Shown here: positions 53,921 through 64,000 of the stretch, in pieces | Position numbering within the stretch: position 1 is the stretch's first letter | Layout: the number at the start of each line of letters is the position of its first letter | Source: Syngnathus acus | Lineage: Eukaryota > Chordata > Actinopteri > Syngnathiformes > Syngnathidae | Direction of reading: 5' to 3' | Assembly: GCF_901709675.1 (NCBI RefSeq) | Contig: NC_051108.1 | Span: forward strand, 682,001 to 746,000 | Length of the DNA stretch: 64,000 bases | Notes under the pieces: model-generated | The model's database searches: none | Seen by the model: the letters and a program-made list of their open reading frames with translations, nothing else | What the model was told of the DNA's origin: nothing | Translations under genes and position numbers: made by a program

Positions 53921-56738
53921 ATGACCCGCCCGCTGGTTGTGATCCACTCGGCGGTCCTGTTGCTCTTCGGAAGCGACGTGTTCCTGGTGAGGGCAAGTAA
54001 GTGACTCCACATTCGGTCAATCCTAAAAATGACAGCGAGGTCTCTTTTGGACATTTCATGAGGTAGCCCCGCACAGTCTATCTATCATGTCATCCGCATA
54101 CAAGAAATTGACAGTTATATCGATCATTTGTGACAATATTTTCATTTCACAATATCCGCTTAAGTAGTAGAGTAGCTCTGATTTGTGTCTTCTATTGATA
54201 TTTCTTTCATGAAGCCATAAATAAGAGAATTCCAAAGGGTAAATTCATCTTTGAGGGTTCAAAAAACCCCAAAATGAAATTGTACACATCACATTGAAAT
54301 TGAAAAACATGTGACTGAGGTGTCATTTTTAAACGGAATTCATATTTGAAAATAATGAGTCTCGCCTCAGGCTTCCCCGAGTTGAGTTTCCTCCCAAGAG
54401 GCAAAAAGGCTCGGAGGATGATTCACATCACGCATCTCCAGAGAGCAACTTTGTCAAAGAATCATCTCCGCGCAGCTGTCTCAAAGTGAATGGAAAGGAA
54501 AGCAATTTAGAACTTGCATAGATGCAAATGTGCGATTCTTGCTCAGAAGGAAGGCAAGCAACTCTCAGGTGATTCCCATCAAACATGTCGTGTGACCCAA
54601 ATCAGACGTGCAGAGAACCTCGATTACAATCTGTTCCGCTTTTGGAATCAGCTGTCCTCTAAAAGGTGATAGATGCTCACCCGCTGACACAGTAAGGGAA
54701 CATCCACAGAGGCGGATTTGAAAAGAAGCCAATAAAAGAAACAAACGATGCTACGTGGTGCCTTCAAATAGCCCGATTTGTCAAGCGCAAGCAGGGGGGA
54801 AAAAAAGGGGGGTGGGGAGGGAACAAAAGACAAGCTGCATTGTAGCCAAAGCAGTTTGTCTTCCTTGAATGAAAGGAGGGAGGGCCCTCGTTATTCTCAA
54901 GTGTGACAGTGATGGAAAGCGGCACAGCTTGTGCACAAGTATCTCCTCGCCACTCGCCGCTTGGCCAAATTCAAGATCCACGGATCCGTTTCCGTCCTCC
55001 TCGGTCAGATCGGCCGCCGGCTCCCGTCAACGTGTCCGTCATTCACCTCAGCTCCGACTCGGCGACCGTCTCCTGGGAGGTCCCCGAGGGGGACGTCGTC
55101 ATCGGCTTTTCAGTCTCGCAGCAAGTAAGTGTGCAAATATCAAGGTACTTGAAAGTGGAGGTCTTCACGCTTCTCCTTCAGAGGCAGGACCGGCACACGC
55201 AGCGCTTCATCCGGGAAGTCAACACCAGCAGCCGAGCTTGCGTCCTGTGGGACCTGCAGGAGGACACGGACTACGTGATCCAGGTGCAGTCCATCGGCCT
55301 CTACGGCGAAAGCCAAGCCAGCGAGAAGGTCCACTTTCGCACGCTCAAGAAGACCGAGCGCTTTCCCTCCAACAGTTCCAACCAAGGTGGGTCGGTTGGC
55401 CAAAGACCGCACAAACATCCCTTGCTCATTGAAACAAAGCCTGAAGCGGTTACCTTGTCCTCCGTATTTGATGATCTGACACCAACACACTATTGGGATA
55501 AAAACGTTTTCAAGTCCTGCCATAAAGTAAAAAGCTCCGCCAGCGTCACTCTTTGTTCCTTTGGCTTTCGACTTAATCGCGCGCAACTTATTAGCACTTC
55601 TTATGTGAAGTCGCCTATGAAAGCTAACCAAGTGCAAAGTGCTGAGTGGGCAAAAGATGCTCGCATGGCCGCCGACGGCTAACTGCGGCATTTATCACAA
55701 TCGGGGCGCCTGCTTGCGCCGCTTTCTCTCTCGCTCTCTCTCTCGCTCTCTCTCCACTTTGAGCAGCCGTGAATGGACTTTTTGCGAACATCACGAGTCC
55801 CCGGGGACGCCCACACTGAGACTGCAGATACCAGAATGCATCTTTGAATGGCCTCCACGTGAGCTTTGGGAGCCTATTTTCTGGGCTGGTTAGGCTAAGC
55901 GGAGCGCTGGAAGATTTCCATGTAGTCGGCGGGTTAAGAGCCCGCCGAGTGTGGATCCACTTAGGAGGCCGAGCGGTAGCACAAGATGGGTATTTACCAG
56001 CGCGGCCACTGTATTAGCAGAGCGCTTAGTAAAAGGTCAACTTGGTGTGCGACCCCTCGCCCTGCCCCTTCCCTCCCTCCCTCCCTCCCTCCCTCCCTCC
56101 CTCCTCTAGATGACCCAACAGTGCAGGGCCTGGAGAGGTCACGACATCTGCAGACAGGAGAGCTCATCATCATAGTGGTGGTTTTGCTCATGTGGGCAGG
56201 TAGGTTTGCTCAACTCGACTTTTATTTGGAGAAGACTTTTAAGAAGCCCCCTCGCTGGCTCGCCTGCCTGCCTGCCTGCCTGCCTGCGTCCTCCCTCCCT
56301 CCCTCCCTCCCTCCTTTGCGTGCAGCCGTCATCGCCCTGTTCTGCCGCCAGTATGACATCATCAAGGACAACGACTCCAGCAACAACAAGGAGAAGGTCA
56401 AGCCCACGTCGGAGAGGAGCACGCCGGAGCACCGCGTCGGCAAGGCAAGGCGCCAAGTGGCCCATCCCGGCCGGCTCAGACTTTGACACTTTTGACATTG
56501 TCACTTTTGTATTGAGACGACAAGTTCAATAGCAAGGACAAATTGCCGCTGCGAGCTTTTCGAGGACTCTGAAAGCGGCTGATGGAAAAGTCAAGAGTCG
56601 ATGGCGGCAGAGCGAGGCAGCCAGCCGCTTCCATTTGGCCAATTTTTCAAGGCCATTTTTGATCTCAAGTGCCAATTCATTGTTCTTGTGTTGCAGTTTC
56701 ACCCATCCGTGCCGTCCATCAACATCATCCAAGTGTGA
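53921..56738 (+). CDS. fndc4: Fibronectin type III domain-containing protein 4, 6 coding exons
   Basis: Type I membrane protein of the FNDC4/FNDC5 (irisin precursor) family, whose ectodomain can be shed as a secreted factor. Exons: 53921-53996, 55009-55124, 55182-55386, 56110-56199, 56326-56444 and 56697-56738; 215 aa. Signal peptide MTRPLVVIHSAVLLLFGSDV; FN3 domain about 27-120 (PAPVNVSVIHLSSDSATVSW, EVNTSSRACVLWDLQEDTDY, VHFRTLK); spacer with FPSNSSNQG; transmembrane helix about 150-169 (ELIIIVVVLLMWAAVIALFC); conserved tail CRQYDIIKDNDSSNNKEK ending in PSVPSINIIQV. The linker and the C-terminal SIN motif favour FNDC4 over FNDC5. The exon 5 donor is best read as GC (AAG then GCAAGG); a weak GT donor 12 bases later is also in phase and would add four residues. 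Exon 1 was chosen for signal-peptide quality and a GTAAGT donor. Confidence 0.92.
56071..56104. repeat. (CCCT)n tract forming the fndc4 exon 4 acceptor
   Basis: The microsatellite is also the polypyrimidine tract of intron 3, ending five bases before the acceptor AG. Confidence 0.9.
56262..56314. repeat. (CCTG)n(CCCT)n tract in fndc4 intron 4
   Basis: A second pyrimidine-rich microsatellite, 10 bases before the exon 5 acceptor. Confidence 0.9.
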
Positions 56739-57104
56739 CGCCCATCGAAAGAGAACACAAATGCAACACACAACCTCGGGGAGCGCAGCGGCATCAGTGT
56801 AAATTTGCATCTTTTGATAGAAGCAATGCTACTCTTTGCAATAATCAATACAGTCGAGGTTTGAGCATTTTACTTTTTGGCATTAGTGAACTTTATCATA
56901 CTACAACATCCTAGAAAACACGGTCCGTTGCAATAGCAAAATCATATTTCATGTTCCACATACCGTGCTGGATGGACTCTGCTGACCTGCATGCAAGCCA
57001 TCTGCCGGTAGAGATGCGTCTTGCTAAATTGAACACCAGATCAACAAAAAAAAAAAAAGACAACTGTGTCAGAGTTCATGTGTGTACATTTCTCATTTGT
57101 GCCA

Positions 57105-57110
57105 AATAAA
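57105..57110 (+). terminator. Poly(A) signal of fndc4
   Basis: AATAAA lies 367 bases after the fndc4 stop; no canonical AATAAA was seen between them. Confidence 0.65.
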
Positions 57111-57307
57111 ACTTTCCCATCTCAAATTCTCCTCACTTACTCGGATGTCAAATTAAATTCCACACAATATGTGGCGACGTTTCACTGCAAGATATTCTTG
57201 ACAGCCCGTTAGCGTGGCAACGTGCTGCTTGGATACAAAACGGAGAAGTGAGGTGCCTCAACAAATTTGTTTGAAAAGCACAAAGAAAAGAAAGGAGGAA
57301 ACGAGAC

Positions 57308-57715
57308 ATGGCTGCGGCCGTCCGTCTTCCAAGAAAGGTTCTTCGGGGTTCTTGTACCAGCTGTGCGCTTGTGAGGGACACCGAGTGCTCGTGTCTCAAG
57401 AATGACAGTGGCTTTATTGTGAAGTTGTCCGCATTGTGGCGGATCACGGTGGTGGTCCTCGCGGTGGTGCTTTTGATGGTTGTCCTCATCGAGGCAACAT
57501 TGTGGGTCCACACTGATCCCACCGGGCTCGAGCGATCCCCTTCGTCTCTCGCGGTCCGATCGACTTCAAGATTCAAAGCTGCATGGGCAAAGATGGGTCA
57601 GGAGCCGGGCTTGACCATTCTGATGGAAAGACAGGGGGACACTTTTGTTTTGAATCCTTCAAAGAAGATGTCTAAGATCTGGGAGGATGATGAGGATGAA
57701 GATCAAGCAAAATAA
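57308..57715 (+). CDS. Possible one-exon single-pass membrane protein, unassigned
   Basis: I do not recognise this product. The 135-aa frame has a basic, cysteine-containing N-terminus (SCTSCALV, ECSCLK) and one strong membrane helix at about 48-66 (ITVVVLAVVLLMVVLIEAT). The C-terminal part is soluble and ends in an acidic tail (WEDDEDEDQ). Its composition looks coding-like, but no conservation can be shown. The TAA stop is embedded in AATAAA at 57711-57716, and another AATAAA lies at 57923. It lies between fndc4 and the last clear ldlrap1 exon, and any further ldlrap1 exon or its 3' UTR would be antisense to it. It may be a chance frame. Confidence 0.35.
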   Translation: MAAAVRLPRKVLRGSCTSCALVRDTECSCLKNDSGFIVKLSALWRITVVVLAVVLLMVVLIEATLWVHTDPTGLERSPSSLAVRSTSRFKAAWAKMGQEPGLTILMERQGDTFVLNPSKKMSKIWEDDEDEDQAK

Positions 57716-57955
57716 AAAGCAGAAATGGAGAGGATTGAAAAGGGGGGCCTGCTACAGAGCCACACACAACATTGTGGAGCGTCCACTGGAATCCAAACAT
57801 CCATCAAGGAGACTTACCACTGCCTGTGTCCTCTACGTCCATGCTGCTGCACGTCACGTAAACAAGACAAAAGCACCACGTCTAACCTTTTTTTTTTTTG
57901 ACCTCAACTCATTTCAATTCTGAATAAAAGACATTGCGTCCGGCTTGAAGGTTAC

Positions 57956-60900
57956 CTTGCCAAAAGGTCATCCAGTCCGTCGTCCACGTCCTGCGCAGAT
58001 AGAAAACAAAAATCAATACACGCAAGCAGAACTAATTAGCCCCCCCCCCCCCACACACACACACACAAACGAAACGCTAAGCATGATTGGGGTGCCATGT
58101 GCTCATTAGGTAGACCATCCAAACATTTTGGCCAACCTACCCAGGAGTCGTGTTTGACGGGTCGCCTCCGAGCGGGGTTGCTGCGAGGCGACGGCGAGCT
58201 GATGGAGGTGGACAGGAACGGCCGACGCAGCATCTTGTCGGCGCTGCCAGACGTGTCTGAAGAGAACGCCGCTAGCTTGACTTAGCAGGAATTGAGTTCT
58301 TTGGATCTTCTTACCTGCGGGAAGGCAGCGAGCGTCTGTTGCCGCCCCGTGACCGTTGGTGGCGGCGGCTGCGCAGGAGCAACATGCGCTTCTTGCCTTC
58401 CTGCTTTTATCTGCAAAGACAAGAGCAAACGTACGCGGATGGGAAGAGGTGATGATTGTGGATTTTGAGGGAAGGCCGTTCAAATGACCTTGTTGAGCAA
58501 GCTCCCAAAGATCCAGGGCCACTTTGAAGGCCTGTGCGACAGTCAGCGTCACGGCCTGAGCCTGTGCCAAGAAAACAAAATATTTCATCATGTGCAAGTG
58601 TAACTCAATTTGTGGCTGTGTAGTGTAAAATTGAGGCTACCACAAGATGGCGCCAAACTGCCACAATTGCTGCAAGTGTGAATGTTTCAAAAGGTTTTTG
58701 TTTTGTCAATGTCGGGCCAAAAAAAAAACAACCTACAATCTTCTTCTTCTGGCAGAGGAAGGCGTGACACTCCAGCGTCTCGTTGAAAGCGCTCTGAGAC
58801 ACGTAGGCAAACACCTTGTCCTGGCTTTTGTCTGCTGTGCAGTACGAGATTCTGCAAAGAAAGCAAGTCAAAATAGCTCGATGATAGGTGAAAAAAATGG
58901 CAGTTCATGTTCATATCTGAATGGGTATTCACTACTAAATACATTTTTCCATTTATTATTCCGATGTCATTTTAGATTTGACTCCATTGTAGTATATGAA
59001 CTGATAGGTCACAAGCGTGATCAGTGTCTTGGATTCGAATTTTGTTTTGGTTTGTATGAATCTATCATTCTTTGCTGGGAAGGCTGCCTTTGGATTCAGC
59101 ACCACACGTCATTTTGTGGAGCTTGTAAAGGCAAAAGGAATCATGATTGACAGCATGCTTGAGAAGGTTGTGTGCACGCACGCACACACAAATGCCAAAC
59201 GTTTGATCCCCCCCCTCGACTGTGATGAGCGAGGTAGAGGAATATCAATTTCATAGCACCACTCGTGATAGCTGCACCTGCAAACGCTCACAAGATGAAA
59301 ATGCACTTTCAGTACTTCACAAAACCAAGAGTGAAAAGCCATTGAAGCATTTCGATGGAAATATTTCAAACAATTTCAGGGCTCATTTGGGTAGGCAGCG
59401 CTGGCTGGGATATCCACCTTGCTTGTGACAATATGTCAGCGATGGCTGACAGCGCAGCTTTGAACGTGGCCAATTAGCGGATTGGGGGACTTCAAGATTA
59501 GACGACGGCGCCAGATCAAACGACGATGCCGGTCCCCGGCCCGGAGGTCTGTTGTGGCAGATAAGGTGGATCCGAGGACACACACACACGTACTGCCTCG
59601 TTACCTCCACTACGGAATTATTTTTAATAAGATTTAGGGGGGGGAGGCTCGGTCCCGCTTTCAATCATTTTGTTATTTGGAGCAGTCGAGGGTTCCTTTC
59701 CAAACACGAGTCACCTGTAGATGGAGACGTTTTCGACCAGGTCCGCCGTGTCCGTGTCGGTAATGACGATGCCTTTCGGGGAGATGGTCAGCGTGACTTT
59801 GCGGAACTTCTTAGCGCCGGCTCTGGCCTGAGGAGTTGAAAAACAAATCAATTCTGATGGCGTGAGGTAAATGTGTGAAAAGCGCAAAGCCGTCACTTCA
59901 ATAAGCACAATGGTGCATGCGAGTGCTAGGAAAAAAAGACACACAATAAGATGGTCTTATCGCATCAGAAAGAAAATCAAATCAAATCAGCCGTTCCCGT
60001 CGGCTCGCTGGGTTTCCAAGGGAACAGACGGAGACAAGCGCGCACATGCCGCTAGAAATCAATTCCGAATTAATACGAAGGTTGGCTCGACGTGGACAAA
60101 CGGGAAACATCCAGCGGTGAGGATTTCGTCACTCGCCGTGGTGACGATCCTGCGGATGGCGGCGGCGGCCATGTCCTCCCCTTTGGGCTGGCCCACTAAT
60201 GTCATTCCCAGGTACTTGAGGTTGAACGCCATGCCCTCCAACAGAGTCTCTTTGGTGTCTGTCCAGTTCTCGGGAAGCTCTGCATTGGGGACAACGCCAC
60301 ACAAAACACACCGGGCATTAAATATACACGCAAGAGAACACACAGGGAGAATCAATTAGCAAACAAAATGGGCAGCAGAGAAATGTTGTATTTTTTGCTC
60401 AACTTTTGGGATGTTTGTGCTGGAGAGCCAAGCAAAATCACCTCCAGATGTAGCAAACAAAGGTTTAGCCCAGATTAGAAGCAATTGATCCCACATATTA
60501 TGGCTCCAATCTGGACATTCAAAGTGGTCCAGTCCAGCCAGGCTGAGCCATCTGCCAGCAGCACACACACACCCGTAACCTCCCTGCTAGCTCGCGCTAG
60601 CGCCTTCCAATAACTCTGAATTATTAAGTCGTTTTCAATCGCGCCTGGCTCGCCGCTTGGGTGAGTTTGATGTTAGCCCGTGCGAGCGAGTCCCGCTCAA
60701 CTGCAACGGTTTGAAAAATGATACAATCCCAAATGGTATGAAATGTGGCTGTGGAAATTGTCAAACTTGTTTTTCAGGCCCAGCCTGCATTCGCACCCCC
60801 CTCCATCTGATCATATGCATTCTCTTTGCATTGACAGTTTTATTCTTCATCAGAGGCTATTTTGAATCTGGGACACCACCTTGATGGGGGGGAAAATAGG

Positions 60901-62755
60901 CCGCACGTTTGGGGAGGAGGACGGCGGCGGCGGCGGCTCGCTCGCTCGTGCATTTGTGCCTTATGTTGCAAAAGCAAGAAAAAGCAAATCCCCCGACCCC
61001 CCCCCATTAAAAAGCCATTAGGGTATTAAATGGGGCCTCTGAGAGGTAACCTAGCAGCTGCTCCTCAAATATTGACAACAATAACAAGGAGGGGGAGCAA
61101 AGGGCTGCCGTTGCTAGGCAACCGCATCCCCAACAACCCCGGAGGAAGGCGGAGCTTACAAACCACATCACTAAACGCTTGGCAGAGCATCACACCAGCC
61201 ACTTGAATGTGTTCAACATGATCGTTTCACCCCAAAAAATACTTTTATGAATACTTTTCATGGCATAGCCATGACTAATTATAGCAGTATATGAATCATT
61301 TGAAGTGTGGCTATACTGCAGTTCTTCAGCTACCATTTGCATAATTCATAACAAGGTCAATCCATTAAAAAGGATCAAATTTGCTTTTCAAAGCCGTGCT
61401 TGCTTTGAGTTTGTATGCAGCACAAGCTCATCATTATTCATTCCAAAGTTATTTTTAGGCGCGGCGGCAACGTTGACTTCCACGCTTTCACTTGGAGGAC
61501 CGCTGACAGACACACACACACACGGTGGTCTGTCAGTGTGTGTGTGTGTGCGCGCGCCTAAGCACTTAAGCAAGCCTCCAAAGATAGCTTCTCACCATTT
61601 CCCGCTATTGCATAATTCACTCACTTCACCTCAACCGGGCCTCGAGGGACTTAACAATGTGAAAAGGCAACTTTTCCATCTGTTGAGGAGAGCTGCTTTC
61701 CATCCAACGCTAATTTTGTCCCAATTCACGTTTGGCAACTTCTAAGCAACATGGCCGGCCGACTTGCTGTTCAATTCTGGGGCTCATTTTTGTCCCTGTT
61801 TTAGCTGTCAATCTGCGACGTGTTGCAGGACATATTCCTCACAATAAAGGTGACTTTACTGTAAGAAATGCAAATTGGCGCCAGCCAGCATTCTAATTGC
61901 AAGCACTGGTGCTTATTTATGCTGGCAGAGTTGTCTCCTCCGCTGAGACATAATGAGGCAGTGAGAGATAATTATTTCTCAGCGGGGCTTTCCAACAGCC
62001 AGCCACGATCCCGAAAGCATAAGATAGTCGACAACAATAAGCGTTGCCCTTGATACTTTGAGATGCGAGTCAAAGGGACAGCTTGCACCGGAAGGCACAC
62101 GCTGGGCATCCGATATGACCTCGGCAGATGATAAAATGTCACTTTGTTCGTGAGCGGCCGCAAAGATGAAGAGAGCCTCAAGGTTGTGGATGCTGAACTT
62201 GGGAAGAAAGAAGGAAAGTAGCAGTGTACAATCCAAAGCAGGTCACAACGTGAGGCGGATGCCATAAAGGATGGGGAAAGTGGTCCTCACGCAAGACATT
62301 TGGAAGGCAAACAACTTTGGAAGTTGTGTGTGGACACACATTTGACTCAACAAAACAAACAAACAAACCAACCAACAAACAAAGGGCAGCATAAGCCACA
62401 AACAAGCAGCTGGTCGCTGAATTTGATGGCCTCGCAAAGCAGCTCGGAGTTATTTCAAGTTCACACATTGAGGACAAAAGTGAAGGCAACAAAAGCAGCA
62501 ATTGAAGGAGGTTGTACCTTTGGGGATGAAAACCTGAAATGTGAACATTCATTTCTCAAAATGAAGACAATACTGAAGGCAACAAAAGGCACAAGCAACA
62601 GAATAATGATCTTTTTCAAATGCATTCTTGAGTTAGCAGCTGTTGGTGCAAGGCAGCCAGCCTCACTTACTTTCGTGCTTGGAAGTTCCCCACGTGTGCC
62701 GCGGGACGCCAGGGCTCTTGATGATCGCTCTCCCGGCGTTTTTCAGCGCGTCCAT
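57956..62755 (-). CDS. ldlrap1: LDL receptor adaptor protein 1 (ARH), at least 8 coding exons, C-terminus unresolved
   Basis: Endocytic adaptor; its PTB domain binds the NPxY tail of LDL-receptor family members and links them to AP-2/clathrin. Exons in transcript order: 62755-62671, 60279-60137, 59827-59715, 58851-58737, 58561-58489, 58410-58315, 58256-58141, 57990-57956. The start MDALKNAGRAIIKSP matches ARH. The PTB region (about 29-176) shows LPENWTDTKETLLEGM, NLKYLGMTLV, GEDMAAAAIRRIVTT, VTLTISPKGIVITD, ENVSIYRISYCTAD, KVFAYVSQ, LECHAFLC and AQAVTLTVAQAFKVAL. Intron 2 has a GC donor (ACG then GCGAGT); only this keeps the frame and family length. The tail reaches DSWDVDDGLDDLLA. It then meets TAA at once if unspliced (259 aa), or joins a small candidate exon at 57846-57818. 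I found no LLDLE clathrin box. Human ARH is 308 aa. Confidence 0.93.
58040..58066. repeat. C13 followed by (AC)n
   Basis: On the minus strand this is TG followed by G, matching the tracts at 9226 and 52111. It lies in ldlrap1 intron 7. Confidence 0.9.
58640..58653 (+). promoter_or_regulatory. CTCF-like site in ldlrap1 intron 4
   Basis: CCACAAGATGGCGC differs from the CTCF core at one position. This is a motif match only. Confidence 0.35.
60280..62670 (-). other. ldlrap1 intron 1
   Basis: This is the largest intron of the gene (2.4 kb). It contains an imperfect hairpin with AC/TG arms (61503-61550) and a stretch rich in homeodomain-like and E-box-like words at 61860-62000 that could be regulatory. 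No other gene is seen. Confidence 0.6.
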
Positions 62756-64000
62756 GGCCGCCGGTGCAACTGGACGCTGCTGGACGTCGTTCCTCTCCTC
62801 TTCTCTTCGCTCGACAGGGAGGCAGGCAGGCAGGCGTCCTGTCTTCCTCGCCGGCCGGCTTGCCACTGTCGGTGTCCCGCTCGCTCCACCGGTGGTGAGC
62901 AACTAACGCCGAGCAGAGCGACACCCTGCCGGCGGCCGGCGTGTCTCCGGTGCTGATCGAGGGAGGGCGTGTCCCTCCCTCCCTCCCTCCAGGCTCTATC
63001 GGCGACTCACCCAAACTTACCCCCATTTCCATTTTCTTTTTTTCCTTTCTTTTCTTTTTTGACAGGGAATGTTATCTGAAATGATGTGTATGTTAGGTAT
63101 AATAGCATGGCAAGTGTTACATGTTTTATAGTGATAAATGTTTAAACGTTTATTTCAATTGACTTATCGTACGGCAGAAAAAAAAATATTTTTCTTTTGC
63201 TTGCACACTGTAACGACTTTTTAAAAAATCAAATAAAAAAATAGAACTGTAAACGATTACAAATTTGAACGTAATATTAAGCATCGTCTGCAAGTTGGCG
63301 CTCTCTAGCGTTTATAGCGCGTCATTGCAGTTTTCCTTCAGCCAACAGATGCACTGTAATATCGTCTGTCATAGTGTGATATTTATTAACCCATCATCAT
63401 TTTTGAACACCCACGAAGCAAATAAGTGTGTGTGAATAGTCACCTTAAGCATTATTCTGCTCTTTATTATAGTGGAGGGTTGGCCAAGGTGGTGGCATCG
63501 ACATCATGCTGCTGCTGATTCTGCTGCTACAATGGTGGTGGTGGTGGTGTCTTGTGTTCATTTCAGCGGGTCTCAATCTTGCCCGTCTGTCACATATACG
63601 CAAACTCTCCACACACTCTGTGCGTGTGTCGAGGTGGAAGATACTTGCCATCTGTCCCAATACCTTTGCCGCAAGTCACCTTCGCCTGCAGTTTCACGCT
63701 TGAGCGGCCCCGGCCGGCCTCCCCGTGCCGACTCAGCATTATATCCAGATATCTATTATACATTGTATGTTGGTATGAGGTGGGGGAGTATAAAATACAT
63801 TATTCCCAGCCCAGAACACATGCTTGCAAGGGGCCCGTTTTATTGTTAAAGGGGTGCTAAACGGGTGAAGTAGCCCAACGGAGAAGGCTGACATGCTAAA
63901 ATGTTACTGTGAGCTTTCATCACAAAATGGACGCTCTCCAAATTGCTTCAAAGAGGGGTGGGCAAACCTTTGCATCCAACCGCCCGCCACCTTCGAGTTT
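62756..64000. other. Right flank, ldlrap1 promoter side, no gene recognised
   Basis: The first 250 bases upstream of the ldlrap1 start are GC-rich and probably hold its 5' UTR and promoter. Beyond 63010 the sequence turns AT-rich. GGT/TGG triplets lie at 63530-63550. No exon is recognised. Confidence 0.5.

Noticed and set aside
53656-54054. Minus-strand frames with polyalanine or polyarginine near the fndc4 start
   Set aside because: They come from the GCC/GCT trinucleotide tract in the fndc4 5' region and are not conserved protein.

Overview
This window is vertebrate nuclear DNA, most likely from a ray-finned (teleost) fish with a compact genome. Genes are split by many short GT-AG introns, and microsatellites are frequent. 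The proteins match known vertebrate families, and fragments of repeats common in fish genomes are present. ptk2b packs 30 coding exons into 6.6 kb. No prokaryotic, viral or organellar genes were seen. All gene models were built by hand from splice signals, reading-frame phase and remembered family sequences. No database search was possible.

Layout, left to right: (1) 1-7.0 kb: bmf, a BH3-only apoptosis regulator on the minus strand (coding 7002-4656), with a probable long 3' UTR on its left. (2) 7-22.8 kb: no recognisable gene. It holds a GC-rich block at 12.2-13.35 kb with several CCAAT boxes and two RFX-like/CCAAT composites, which is the best candidate promoter for bmf. (3) 22.9-29.5 kb: ptk2b (PYK2 tyrosine kinase), plus strand, 995 codons, complete. 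(4) 30.0-33.0 kb: chrna2 (neuronal nicotinic receptor alpha-2), minus strand, complete, tail-to-tail with ptk2b as in the human 8p21 region. A tRNA-Leu(TAA) sits antisense in its first intron. (5) 33.7-34.3 kb: a small two-exon gene for a secreted coiled-coil protein that I do not recognise. (6) 34.4-46.0 kb: no recognisable gene; repeats and possible regulatory DNA. (7) 46.0-48.8 kb: baalc (plus) and nme6 (minus), convergent, with poly(A) signals about 40 bp apart. (8) 53.9-56.7 kb: fndc4, plus strand. (9) 57.3-57.7 kb: an unassigned one-exon membrane-protein ORF. (10) 58.0-62.8 kb: ldlrap1 (ARH adaptor), minus strand, C-terminus unresolved.

The genes do not form a pathway; this is ordinary vertebrate gene order. 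The most notable points are two GC-AG introns (ldlrap1 and probably fndc4), a frame-neutral membrane-spanning exon in fndc4 whose two acceptor tracts are microsatellites, loss of the Grb2-type motif in Pyk2, an intronic antisense tRNA close to a splice acceptor, and two uncharacterised small proteins. I found no clearly new multi-gene system.
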